Of a stretch of 64,000 bases of DNA, positions 8,176 through 15,972 are shown one piece after another; position 1 is the stretch's first letter, and every line of letters begins with the position of its first letter. A model generated the notes under the pieces. It was not told the DNA's origin. It was given only the letters and a program-made list of their open reading frames with translations, and ran no database searches. The position numbers and the translations under genes are program-made. The stretch is from Hydrogenophaga sp. (lineage in GTDB: Bacteria > Pseudomonadota > Gammaproteobacteria > Burkholderiales > Burkholderiaceae_C), in assembly GCA_030682835.1 (NCBI GenBank), contig JAUXNG010000051.1, positions 19,896 to 83,895 on the forward strand, given 5' to 3'.

Positions 8176-9117
8176 TCAGCGCCGGTCGGGCTTGCGCGGC
8201 TTGTTGCTGCGCTCTTTCTTGCGCCCCTGACGCTCGGCGTCGGCTTTCAGCCCGGCGCTGAGCCACTGCTGGAACATCTCGGGCGTCTCCAGCGTGGTGC
8301 GCCCGATGGCGTTGCTGCGGAAGTCGGCAATCACCAGCTCGGCCGCCTTCTGCCAGTTGATCTGGCCACCCGTGGCGATGGCCCCGCGCTTGCGCGCGAT
8401 GGCCTCCATCACGCCCTCGTCGGGCAGGGCGGCAATGGCCTCGTTCGACAGGCCGAGTTTGTAGCGTGCTTCCAGCAGGGCCGGGTACGCCACTTTGAGC
8501 TTGGCCAGCAGTTCCAGCGCCACTTCCTGGTCGTCGTAGGCGTTGCGGCCAACCGCGCCGCTGGCCGCCAGGTTGTAGCCGCTCTCGGGCACCACGATGC
8601 GCGGCCAGAGCATGCCGGGCGTGTCGTACAGATAAAAATCGTCGGCCAGGGCCAGGCGCGATTCGCTGCGGGTGATGCCGGCCTCGTCGCCGGTCTTGGC
8701 CGCGCGCTTTCCCATGAGGGTGTTGATGAGCGTGGACTTGCCCACGTTGGGAATGCCGCAGATCAGCACCCGCATCGGTTTGACCATGCCGCCGCGGTTC
8801 GGGGCCAGTTCGTGGCAGGACGCAATGATGGCGCGGGCGGGGGCCGTCACGCTGGCGTCCAGCGCAATGGCGCGCGTGTTCGGCTGGGCGTTGTAGTGCG
8901 CCAGCCAGGCGGCGGTGCGCTCGGGGTCGGCCATGTCCTGCTTGTTGACCACCTTCAGCGTTGGCTTGCCGGCGGTGAGTTCGGCCAGCAGGGGGTTGGC
9001 GCTGGAGCCGGGCAGGCGGGCGTCGAGCATCTCGATGACGACGTCAATCTCTTTCACACGCTCGGTGATGGCCTTGCGCGTGAGGTGCATGTGCCCGGGA
9101 AACCACTGGATGCTCAT
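8176..9117 (-). CDS. rbgA: Ribosome biogenesis GTPase YlqF/RbgA
   Basis: Circularly permuted GTPase that assists late assembly of the 50S subunit. In the 313-residue protein the G motifs occur in permuted order: NKQD (G4) near residue 59, then GIPNVGKST (G1) near 121, then DTPGMLWP (G3) near 166. The start MSIQWFPGHMHL is the family hallmark. A basic tail (KKERSNKPRKPDRR) ends the protein. It is the first and only gene of its transcription unit on this strand. Confidence 0.93.
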   Translation of the reverse strand: MSIQWFPGHMHLTRKAITERVKEIDVVIEMLDARLPGSSANPLLAELTAGKPTLKVVNKQDMADPERTAAWLAHYNAQPNTRAIALDASVTAPARAIIASCHELAPNRGGMVKPMRVLICGIPNVGKSTLINTLMGKRAAKTGDEAGITRSESRLALADDFYLYDTPGMLWPRIVVPESGYNLAASGAVGRNAYDDQEVALELLAKLKVAYPALLEARYKLGLSNEAIAALPDEGVMEAIARKRGAIATGGQINWQKAAELVIADFRSNAIGRTTLETPEMFQQWLSAGLKADAERQGRKKERSNKPRKPDRR

Positions 9118-9277
9118 CGGGGAAACGTTCTTTCAGGTCTTGCAGGGGTCGTGGCAGAGGCCACGAGGGAGCAGGGATTGTGCCTTGCGGCCCGCCCACC
9201 AGGCTGCTTGCTCGGTGTAAGTCCGCAGGCGCTGGCCGCGACGCGTCCCTAGAATGACCAGCACCCCCACTGTCCAC

Positions 9278-9286
9278 TTATCCACA
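9278..9286 (+). promoter_or_regulatory. DnaA box TTATCCACA
   Basis: A perfect 9-mer DnaA box lies nine bases before the SRPBCC gene start, close to its ribosome site. It is about 500 bases from the three-box cluster at 9811-9991. A single box can occur by chance; its nearness to the cluster is the only reason to list it. Confidence 0.45.
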
Positions 9287-9294
9287 GGAACGCC

Positions 9295-9765
9295 ATGAGC
9301 ATCACCGTCAAGATCGATCTGGGTTACGAGTTCGACGTCAAGGCCAGGGCCGCCGAGGTGTTCGCGCTGCTGTCGGACGTGCCCGCCTCGGTGAGCCACT
9401 TCCCGAAGGTGGAGAAGCTCACGGACCTGGGCGATGGCGTCTACCGATGGGACATGGAGAAGGTGGGCACGGCCCAGGTGAACATACAGACCATCTACGC
9501 CAGCCGCTACGCCAGCGACAAGGCCCGCGGCACCGTCACCTGGACGCCGGTGAAAGGCGTGGGCAACGCGCTGGTGGGCGGGAGCTGGACCATCGTGGAC
9601 AAGAAAAAAGCCACGGGGCTGACGCTCGCCATCGAAGGCGTGATCGAGGTGCCGCTGCCCGGCCTCATGAAGATGGTGGTGTCTCCGGTGGTGCAGGCCG
9701 AGTTCGAAAAACTGGTCGAGCAGTACATCGACAACCTCATCGGTGCACTGGGCGGCGAAGCCTGA
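9295..9765 (+). CDS. SRPBCC (START/polyketide cyclase-like) family protein
   Basis: Predicted small-ligand-binding protein with the START/Bet-v1 fold. The 156-residue product has the N-terminal block MSITVKIDLGYEFDVKA, then AEVFALLSDVPASVSHFP, and ends in a long helix ending LVEQYIDNLIGALGG, the usual capping helix. The ligand is unknown. The ribosome site is AGGAA, seven bases before the ATG. Downstream is the DnaA-box region described separately. Confidence 0.85.
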   Translation: MSITVKIDLGYEFDVKARAAEVFALLSDVPASVSHFPKVEKLTDLGDGVYRWDMEKVGTAQVNIQTIYASRYASDKARGTVTWTPVKGVGNALVGGSWTIVDKKKATGLTLAIEGVIEVPLPGLMKMVVSPVVQAEFEKLVEQYIDNLIGALGGEA

Positions 9766-9776
9766 CTGTGTGGCAG

Positions 9777-9791
9777 GGGACAAGTTGTCCC
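9777..9791. repeat. 15-bp palindrome GGGACAA-G-TTGTCCC
   Basis: Perfect palindrome about the central G. The half-site GGGACAA/TTGTCCC recurs at 9957-9963 and 9973-9979, where the two halves are nine bases apart, and as GGACAA at 9802-9807. It begins directly after the SRPBCC gene and is part of the duplicated module. It could be an operator or a terminator-like hairpin. Confidence 0.5.
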
Positions 9792-9868
9792 TCACATCAC
9801 TGGACAAAGCTGTGCATAAGCCGGGGCAAGTTCTGTACTGCATTCATAAGTCTTTGATTTATAACAAT
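9785..9868. repeat. Copy A of an 84-bp module repeated with a 172-bp period
   Basis: Aligns without gaps to 9957-10040. Shared blocks are TTGTCCCTC at the start, GGACAA, TGTGCATAA (a DnaA box, at the same offset of 26 in both copies) and AAGTCTTTGAT / AAGTCCTTGAT near the end. The intervening bases differ, so the duplication is old or held by selection on the shared motifs. This copy runs into the AT-rich block at 9846-9892. Confidence 0.7.
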
Positions 9869-9991
9869 AATTTATAGAATGCTCAATAAAAAGGCAGCTC
9901 CGCACGCGTTCGAAATGGCGTTCAGACAAGGCCCAGCCTCTGTGGATAACACCGATTTGTCCCTCGAAAACTGGGACAAGTGTGTGCATAA
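9811..9991 (-). promoter_or_regulatory. Cluster of three DnaA boxes beside an AT-rich block
   Basis: TGTGCATAA at 9811-9819, TGTGGATAA at 9941-9949 and TGTGCATAA at 9983-9991 all read as TTATNCACA on the minus strand, in one orientation. A strikingly AT-rich stretch (9846-9892) lies between the first and second box, in a genome of about two-thirds GC. DnaA boxes plus an unwinding-like element are the parts of a replication origin or of a DnaA-titrating site. No dnaA, dnaN, gyrB, parA or repA gene is near. I see no protein-coding gene in 9766-10080. Confidence 0.55.
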
Positions 9992-10040
9992 CGCAGGGTT
10001 TTCCCTGTAAGAACCACGCAAGTCCTTGATCTGTAAGGAT
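9957..10040. repeat. Copy B of the 84-bp module
   Basis: Second copy of the module at 9785-9868, offset by exactly 172 bases. It contains TTGTCCC and GGGACAA as an inverted pair nine bases apart, the DnaA box at 9983-9991 and AAGTCCTTGAT. It ends 40 bases before the ferredoxin start and therefore also covers that gene's promoter region. Confidence 0.7.
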
Positions 10041-10080
10041 CGGCTACAAACTGCCTTCCAAACAGGCAAATCAGGCTTTC

Positions 10081-10440
10081 ATGACCCCCGCACCCAGGAA
10101 ATCGGGGCCCCAGCCCCCCGATAACACCCCGCCCAGCGCCCCCGACAACGCGCCCGCCGCGTCGCCGCGCCTGACGGTGCGCCTGCACCCGTCCGGTCGC
10201 ACGGTGGCAGCGCGCCCCGATCAGACTTTGTGGGCCGCGCTGGATGCGGCGGGTGAAATGTGGCCGGTGTCGTGCCGCAACGGCAGCTGCCGAACCTGCA
10301 TCGGTCGCCTGCTGGCTGGCGAGGTGCGCTACACCGTGCCATGGCCAGGCCTGCTGCCGGAAGAGAAGGCCAGCGGCCATGTGCTGCCCTGCGTGGCCTG
10401 CCCCGTCACCTCCGTGGTGCTGACAGGCCCGGGCGACTGA
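10081..10440 (+). CDS. Plant-type [2Fe-2S] ferredoxin-like protein
   Basis: Predicted electron carrier of 119 residues. After a Pro-rich N-terminal 30 residues, a ferredoxin fold shows the cluster ligands in CRNGSCRTCIGRL (Cys-X4-Cys-X2-Cys, counting the first in SC) and a fourth cysteine in VLPCVACP. No partner oxidoreductase is adjacent, so its redox partner is unknown. Its upstream region is the duplicated DnaA-box module. Confidence 0.87.
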   Translation: MTPAPRKSGPQPPDNTPPSAPDNAPAASPRLTVRLHPSGRTVAARPDQTLWAALDAAGEMWPVSCRNGSCRTCIGRLLAGEVRYTVPWPGLLPEEKASGHVLPCVACPVTSVVLTGPGD

Positions 10441-10451
10441 GCGCCCGCGGT

Positions 10452-11342
10452 TCAGGTGTTCAGGTGATCGCGGAAGAAGGCCAGCGTGCGCTGCCAGGCC
10501 AGGTCGGCCGCGGCGGCGTCGAAGCGGGGCGTGGTGTCGTTGTGGAAGCCGTGCTGGGTGCCCGGGTACTGGTGGGCTGTGTAGCGCGCACCAGCCGCCT
10601 TGAGGGCCGCCTCGTAGGCGGGCCAGCCCGCGTTGATGCGCTCGTCCACCGCGGCAAAGTGGATCAGCAGAGGGGCCTTCACGCGCGCGGCATCCTGCAC
10701 GGGTGGGTGGTTGCCGTAGAAGGGCACGGCGGCCCCCAGATCCGGCAGTTCGGTGGCGAGCATGTGGGCGATACCGCCGCCATAACAGAAACCCACCACA
10801 CCGATGCGGCCGTTGCCGTCGGGGCGCTGCCTGAGCGCGGCGGCGGCAGCCAGAAAGTCCTGCCGGGTCTTTCCCTGGTCAAGCTGGGCGAACAGGGCAC
10901 GCGCCCGGTCTTCGTCGCCCGGGTAGCCCCCCAGCGGCGTCAGCGCATCCGGCGCCAGGGCCACAAAACCTTCCAGCGCCAGGCGGCGCGCCACGTCTTC
11001 GATGTGGGGGTTCAGGCCCCGGTTCTCGTGCACCACCAGCACACCCGGCAGCTGGGCCACGCCCTGTGCGGGCCGGGCCACATACGACCGGATCGTGCCG
11101 TGGCCTGCAGGTGATGGGACGTCGACGCGTTCGGTGTGCACACGGGCATCGTCCGGCGGAACGATCTGCGCCGTGGCAAACCGGGGACTGAGCACCGCCA
11201 GCAGACCGGCCGCCGACAGTCCACCCACGGCGAAGCGCGAAGCCCGGTCGAGAAAGCTGCGCCGGTCGATGTCGCCGTGCACGTACGCGTCGAACAGGAT
11301 CAGCAGTTCCTGTTCAAAATCGGCGGCGGTGAGGCGGTCCAT
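10452..11342 (-). CDS. Dienelactone hydrolase family protein
   Basis: Predicted alpha/beta-hydrolase with a cysteine nucleophile. The 296-residue protein has an extended N-terminus with a Tat-like hydrophobic segment (RRSFLDRASRFAVGGLSAAG, residues 27-46), so it may be exported or anchored. Catalytic residues are visible as Cys in GFCYGGG, Asp in the AAVDERIN block and His in TQHGFHND. The N-terminal 25 residues (LTAADFEQELLILFDAYVHG) are typical of the long carboxymethylenebutenolidase-like forms in beta- and alphaproteobacteria. The natural substrate is not known. Confidence 0.87.
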   Translation of the reverse strand: MDRLTAADFEQELLILFDAYVHGDIDRRSFLDRASRFAVGGLSAAGLLAVLSPRFATAQIVPPDDARVHTERVDVPSPAGHGTIRSYVARPAQGVAQLPGVLVVHENRGLNPHIEDVARRLALEGFVALAPDALTPLGGYPGDEDRARALFAQLDQGKTRQDFLAAAAALRQRPDGNGRIGVVGFCYGGGIAHMLATELPDLGAAVPFYGNHPPVQDAARVKAPLLIHFAAVDERINAGWPAYEAALKAAGARYTAHQYPGTQHGFHNDTTPRFDAAAADLAWQRTLAFFRDHLNT

Positions 11343-11436
11343 GGCGGGCTCCCGTGAGAAAACCGCAGCTTAGCGGGCACCGCCTCCCGAGCGGGGTGTC
11401 GCTTTGTAATAAGCGAGCAGCCAGCAGCTGCCGCTG

Positions 11437-12993
11437 TCAGGCGACCAGCTCGTGCGCCTGTTCCTGGGGGCGGCCCAGCCGGTGCGGCGAGGTGTATTCC
11501 TGCCGGTAGATCTCGAACGGCATGGTGTCGGCCGCTTCGATCGCGCGCTGGTCGGCCAGCGACTGCGCGGCCATGGCCTCGTAACGCGCCTGCTGCTTGG
11601 CACTCCAGGGCAGCGCGAGCAGCCGGGCATGGGTCTGCAGCGACTGCTCCCGGGCAAACGCCACGAACACATCGTGATGATCGCGGTGCATGGCCTGCAG
11701 CACGCGGGCGGAAGGGAGTGTGTCCGGGGCCTGCAGCGCAGCCCGTGCGTGGGCCACTGCATCGGCGTGCTCGGTGCCGCCGTGCGTGGCGTCCAGCGTG
11801 CGGGCGATGGGCTCCAGCTGCTCGATCAGCTCCAGGCCCCACTGCACCAGGGGCACGCTCTGGCCCGAGCGCTGCAGGCACAGGCCCGGCTCGCGCCCGC
11901 GCGCGGCGGTGAGGTGCTGGTTGTGCGCCAGTTCGCTGATTTCTTCCGGGGTGTCGGGCGGGCTGTCGGCCAGCAGGCAGTGCAGCAAAAACACGTCGAG
12001 GAAGCGCAGGGTGCGCGCGCCGATGCCGATGGTCTCGAAGGGGTCGAGATCCATCAGGCGCACTTCGATGTATTCGACGCCGCGTTCACGCAGCGCGTGC
12101 AGAGGCCGTTCGCCGGGGTAGATCACGCGCTTGGGGCGGATGGTGCCGTAGAACTCGTTTTCGATCTGCAGCAGCGTGGTGGCCAGCTGGTTGTAGTCGC
12201 CACCCGGGTTGCGGATACCCACCGCCTCGTAAGCGGGCCAGGGCCGGGTGAGTGCGTCCTGCAAGGAAGCGGCATAGCCTTCCAGGCCGTTGTAGCTCAC
12301 GGCCAGCGTGGCCTGCGCCTCGCTCTGGTAGCCCAGGCGACCCATGCGCAGCGAGGTACCGTGCGGCATGTACAGGGTGCGCTCGCTGAGCTTCTGCAGC
12401 TCGTGGTGGCGGCCCTCCACAAAAGACGAACACACGGCTGGCGAGGCGCCGAACAGCGTCAGCAGCAGGAAGGCGTGGCGGCGGAAGTTGCGGATGAGGG
12501 CAAAGTAGCCATCGTTGTCCACGCCCGGGAGCGACCAGTTGTAGTGGATACCCGAGATGGTCTGCATGCGCCGGCCGTAGCGGTGGCCCAGTCCCATGCG
12601 GTACACGCTCTTGGCACGGCCCACGTTGCTGGAGCCGTAGCGCCCCAGCGGAATGGTTTCGTCGGTGGGCAGGCCGCAGGGCATGCTGGACGCCCAGAGC
12701 ATCTCGTCACCGGCCGCACGCAGGCTGCGCACGGTGAACTGGTGCACCTCGCTGAGCTGGCTCAGGCAGGCGTCGACACTGTCGTGCACGCCGGTGATCA
12801 GTTCCAGCTGCGATTCGCTGTAGTCGGTGGTGATGTGGGGATGCGTGAGCGCACTGCCCAGAGCCGCGGGGTGCGGCGTGAGGGCGAGCTTGCCGTCGGG
12901 CTGGGCGCGCAGGCTCTCTTTTTCGAGGCCTCGGCGCATGCCACGCAGGCGGTCACCCGCCAAGGCGTCCAGCCGTTGTTGTAATGAAGTCAT
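11437..12993 (-). CDS. gshA: Glutamate-cysteine ligase
   Basis: Catalyses ATP-dependent formation of gamma-glutamylcysteine, the first step of glutathione synthesis. The product has 518 residues, the same length as E. coli GshA, and belongs to that type-1 family. Visible blocks are GLEKESLR, HPHITTDYSESQLELIT (substrate-binding acidic residues) and the SGIHYNWSLP segment. The ATG lies 33 bases from the end of dusC. The two genes point the same way and may be co-transcribed, although their jobs are unrelated. Confidence 0.95.
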   Translation of the reverse strand: MTSLQQRLDALAGDRLRGMRRGLEKESLRAQPDGKLALTPHPAALGSALTHPHITTDYSESQLELITGVHDSVDACLSQLSEVHQFTVRSLRAAGDEMLWASSMPCGLPTDETIPLGRYGSSNVGRAKSVYRMGLGHRYGRRMQTISGIHYNWSLPGVDNDGYFALIRNFRRHAFLLLTLFGASPAVCSSFVEGRHHELQKLSERTLYMPHGTSLRMGRLGYQSEAQATLAVSYNGLEGYAASLQDALTRPWPAYEAVGIRNPGGDYNQLATTLLQIENEFYGTIRPKRVIYPGERPLHALRERGVEYIEVRLMDLDPFETIGIGARTLRFLDVFLLHCLLADSPPDTPEEISELAHNQHLTAARGREPGLCLQRSGQSVPLVQWGLELIEQLEPIARTLDATHGGTEHADAVAHARAALQAPDTLPSARVLQAMHRDHHDVFVAFAREQSLQTHARLLALPWSAKQQARYEAMAAQSLADQRAIEAADTMPFEIYRQEYTSPHRLGRPQEQAHELVA

Positions 12994-13026
12994 TCTGGGG
13001 TCGTGAATCGGGTCCGGGGTCGAAAG

Positions 13027-14040
13027 TTAACACGGTTGGCACAAGACTGCTGGCGCTGCGGACGCTCGCGGTCTTGCCGGGTCGGCGTCTGCCGGCGCGG
13101 CCGTGTGGACGCTCAGCCAGGCCTCGATGTCGGCCGCCTCGTTGGTCAGCCGCAATTCGTCGAAGGCACCCTGGGCCTGCGGGTGCCGCTTGCGCAGGTA
13201 GTTCAGCCACTGCTTGAGACGCCCGGCGCGATGCCGGCGCTCCACCCGCGCACTCATCTGCACCCAGAACACCCCCAGCAGCGGCAGGATCTGTGCCCAG
13301 CTCACCCCGCCCTGCCCCTTGATGGCCAGCGCCAGCCCGGGGTCGGTCACCATGCCGCGCCCGATCATCAGGGCCTCGCACCCGGTCACCTCGCGGCAGC
13401 GCTGCGCATCGGCCACGGTCCAGATCTCGCCGTTGGCGATCACCGGCAGGCGGCGGCCTGGTGGCAGCGAGGCGCGCACCTCGGCGATGCGCTCCCAGTA
13501 AGCGGGCGGCCGATAGCCGTGGGCCTTGGTGCGCGCGTGGATCACCAGTTCGTCGGCGCCGGCCTCGGCAATGGCATGGGCACATTCCTCGGCGCGGCTG
13601 TCGTCGTTGAAGCCCAGGCGCATCTTGGCCGACACCGGCACGTGCGCCGGCACGGCCGCGCGCACGGCCGCCACGATGCGCCCGACCAGCTCGGGCTCGT
13701 CCAGCAACACCGCGCCGCCGCGGCTCTGGTTCACGGTCTTGGCGGGGCAGCCGAAGTTCAGGTCAATGCCATGCGGACCCAGCCCGGCCAGGCGGGCCGC
13801 GTTGTCGGCCAGGCAGGACGGGTCAGAGCCCAGCAGCTGGGCACGCACCGGCACACCGGCCCGGGTGTAGCCGCCGTTGAGCAGCTCGGGCACCACGCGC
13901 ACGAAAGCCCGTTCGGGCAGCAGGGTGTTGGTGACGCGGATGAATTCGCTCACGCAGCGGTCGATGCCGCCGGTGCGCGTGAGCACGTCGCGCAGCGTGG
14001 CGTCCAGCAGGCCCTCCATGGGCGCGAGCAACAGTGTCAT
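13027..14040 (-). CDS. dusC: tRNA-dihydrouridine(16) synthase DusC
   Basis: Flavoenzyme that reduces U16 in the tRNA D-loop. The 337-residue protein carries the Dus hallmarks: LLAPMEGLLD at the FMN site, DLNFGCPAKTVNQSRGGAVLL with the catalytic cysteine, SAKMRLGFND, VIHARTK and IANGEIW, then MIGRGMVTDPGLA. The FMEG-type start and the C-terminal WLNYLRKRHPQA block place it in the DusC group rather than DusA or DusB. A tail of about 30 residues rich in Ala and Pro is extra. Confidence 0.92.
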   Translation of the reverse strand: MTLLLAPMEGLLDATLRDVLTRTGGIDRCVSEFIRVTNTLLPERAFVRVVPELLNGGYTRAGVPVRAQLLGSDPSCLADNAARLAGLGPHGIDLNFGCPAKTVNQSRGGAVLLDEPELVGRIVAAVRAAVPAHVPVSAKMRLGFNDDSRAEECAHAIAEAGADELVIHARTKAHGYRPPAYWERIAEVRASLPPGRRLPVIANGEIWTVADAQRCREVTGCEALMIGRGMVTDPGLALAIKGQGGVSWAQILPLLGVFWVQMSARVERRHRAGRLKQWLNYLRKRHPQAQGAFDELRLTNEAADIEAWLSVHTAAPADADPARPRASAAPAVLCQPC

Positions 14041-14217
14041 GGGGGAGGTGGCGAGACGGGGAGAGGGGCAGGCGACCAGGGCAGGGGTCGGTGGCGGCTG
14101 GCCGCGCCAAGAGAAGCCGCATTCTATCGCTCAGGCCCCTGAACCCCCCTGGTTTCCCCTGAAGCAGACCATCCGGTACCATACCTTGGTACTACTCGTC
14201 TTGCCCTGGAGCCTCCC

Positions 14218-14727
14218 ATGCGATCGATCCTTGCCATCTTTCTGTCAACTTTGTGCCTCCTGAACGCGCCGCTCGCGGGTGCACAGACCACCGAGCCCGT
14301 GGAAGCCGTACCCGCCGCGGTCACGCCTGCCGCCGTGGTGGAGGCAGGTCGCATCGGCACCTTCAAGCAGGTCGAGGGCGAAACCTGGGCCGGCCGGGCG
14401 GACGCACGGCGCGCCGCCGAACCGGGCGCCGGCGTGGCGCTGGCCGAGCGTCTGAGCACCGGCAAGAACGGCGCTGCCACCATCACCCTGAAAGACGGCA
14501 CCGTGCTCACGATGGGACCCAATACGACGATGGACCTGAGCCGTTTCCAGTTCGACAGCACCACCCAAAAGGGCCACTTCGGGCTGGACCTGCTGCAGGG
14601 CACGGTGCGCGTGGTCACCGGCCTGCTGGCCCGGATCAACCCCGAGCTGTTCAAGGTGTCGACGCCCACCTCGGTGGTGGGCGTGCGCGGCACCGACTTC
14701 ATCGTGGAAACCGCCGCGGCCGAATGA
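14218..14727 (+). CDS. FecR domain protein, exported
   Basis: Periplasmic protein of 169 residues with a signal peptide (cleavage near LAGAQ) and a FecR domain: the GKNGAATITLKDGTVLTMGPNT block and the late STPTSVVGVRGTDFIV. It is not a TonB anti-sigma factor, because no cytoplasmic part or membrane segment is present. Stand-alone FecR proteins of this kind usually sit with an OmpA-type lipoprotein and a CHASE2 adenylate cyclase. Here the OmpA partner follows after 49 bases and the cyclase is absent. Confidence 0.88.
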   Translation: MRSILAIFLSTLCLLNAPLAGAQTTEPVEAVPAAVTPAAVVEAGRIGTFKQVEGETWAGRADARRAAEPGAGVALAERLSTGKNGAATITLKDGTVLTMGPNTTMDLSRFQFDSTTQKGHFGLDLLQGTVRVVTGLLARINPELFKVSTPTSVVGVRGTDFIVETAAAE

Positions 14728-14776
14728 CACCGTTCCCCGCTGCCTCTCCTGCGGCCCCGCTTTGCGCCGACCTGCC

Positions 14777-15403
14777 ATGACACCCGACCTCGCCTCCACC
14801 CGCCCCTCCCGCTTCCTCGCCGCTGCCGGCCTCACCCTGGCACTCGCCGCCACCCTGGCGGCCTGTGCGCCCGCCACACGCGTCACACTGCTGCCCCAGG
14901 CCGGCGGCACAGCCAGCGCCGTCGAGGTGAGCACCGCCACCGGCACACAGCTCATCAGCCAGCCTTACCAGGTGGCCACGGTGAGCCGCCGCGGCGATCT
15001 GGCGCTGGAGGCGACCACCGCCGAGAAGGTGCGCGAAACCTATCCGCAGCTGCTGGCCCTGCAACCACCGCCGCCCGACATCTTCGTGCTGCAGTTCGAG
15101 CCGGGCACCTCGCAGCTCACCGCCGAGTCGCAGGCGGAACTGGCCACCGTGGTGGCGCGCGCCCAGGCGAGGGCCGGCGGCGAGATCGTCGTGACCGGTC
15201 ACACCGACCGCCAGGGCTCGCTGGAAGCGAACGACCGCCTCTCGCTGGCACGCGCGCAGGCCGTGCGCGACCTGCTGGTGGAGCGTGGCTTTCGGCCCGA
15301 GCTGATCGAGGCCGTGGGCCGCGGTGAACGCGAACCCCTGGTGCCCACCGACGACGAGGTGGTGGAGCCGCGCAACCGCCGCGCCGAAGTGGTGGTGCGC
15401 TGA
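14777..15403 (+). CDS. OmpA family lipoprotein
   Basis: Outer-membrane-associated protein that anchors to peptidoglycan. The 208-residue product has a lipoprotein signal ending LAACAP and a C-terminal OmpA domain: FVLQFEPGTSQLT, then VVTGHTDRQGSLEANDRLSLARAQAVR, and NRRAEVVVR at the end. The start at 14777 is chosen over an in-frame upstream codon at 14762 because it puts the charged residues directly before the hydrophobic run. It probably forms one operon with the FecR gene. Confidence 0.9.
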   Translation: MTPDLASTRPSRFLAAAGLTLALAATLAACAPATRVTLLPQAGGTASAVEVSTATGTQLISQPYQVATVSRRGDLALEATTAEKVRETYPQLLALQPPPPDIFVLQFEPGTSQLTAESQAELATVVARAQARAGGEIVVTGHTDRQGSLEANDRLSLARAQAVRDLLVERGFRPELIEAVGRGEREPLVPTDDEVVEPRNRRAEVVVR

Positions 15404-15442
15404 CGCCATGGTGGCGGGCCGCGCGCCCGCTGCCCGATACTT

Positions 15443-15470
15443 GCGGGATCGACCTACCCCACGATCCCGC
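15443..15470. promoter_or_regulatory. Dyad directly before the PNPOx-like gene start
   Basis: GCGGGATCG (15443-15451) and CGATCCCGC (15462-15470) form a perfect 9-bp inverted repeat with a 10-base loop, ending one base before the ATG at 15472. In RNA this would hide the ribosome site; in DNA it could be an operator. No regulator is identified. Confidence 0.45.
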
Positions 15471-15471
15471 C

Positions 15472-15972
15472 ATGCCTCCTGAACACGGTCTGAGCCGCGC
15501 CCTGCGCGAGCTGCTGCACAGCCAGCGCACCGCCGCCCTTGGCACGCTGGACGCCGACGGCGCCCCCTTTGTCTCCATGGTCCCGTTTGCCTTGCGTGCG
15601 GACGGCGAGCGCCCCGGCCTGGTGCTGCACGTGAGCGCGCTGGCACCCCACACCGGCAACCTGCAGCGCCACGCGCGCGTCTCGCTCATGGTGTGCCGCG
15701 CCGAAGTGGCCGGCGAGCCTGTGCACGCCCTGCCCCGCGTGAGCTTCGACGCCACAGCCCGCCTGTTGGAGCCGGGCAGCGATGAGGCACTGGCCTGCCG
15801 CCGTGCCTACCTGCAGCGCTTTCCCGAAGCCGAGCCGATGACACAGCTGGGCGACTTCCGCTTCGTGCGGCTGGACCTGCTGGGTGCCCGGCAGGTCGCG
15901 GGTTTCGGCGCCGCCCGCAGCCTGGACGCAGGTGAACTGCTGAGGGCACTCACCCCACCCCTGTCGCCATGA
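15472..15972 (+). CDS. Pyridoxamine 5'-phosphate oxidase-like FMN-binding protein
   Basis: Split-barrel flavin-binding protein (166 residues) of the HugZ/PNPOx-like group, with TAALGTLDADGAPFVSMVPF near the start and HVSALAPHTGNLQRHARVSLMV in the middle. It resembles the N-terminal half of haem-utilisation protein HugZ but lacks the C-terminal DUF2470 domain. The stop overlaps the rluA start by four bases (ATGA), so the two genes are translationally coupled. The substrate is unknown. Confidence 0.85.
   Translation: MPPEHGLSRALRELLHSQRTAALGTLDADGAPFVSMVPFALRADGERPGLVLHVSALAPHTGNLQRHARVSLMVCRAEVAGEPVHALPRVSFDATARLLEPGSDEALACRRAYLQRFPEAEPMTQLGDFRFVRLDLLGARQVAGFGAARSLDAGELLRALTPPLSP

Noticed and set aside
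9777..10045. Main chromosomal oriC
   Set aside because: No dnaA, dnaN, gyrB, rpmH or par genes nearby, so the DnaA boxes are reported as an orphan cluster only.
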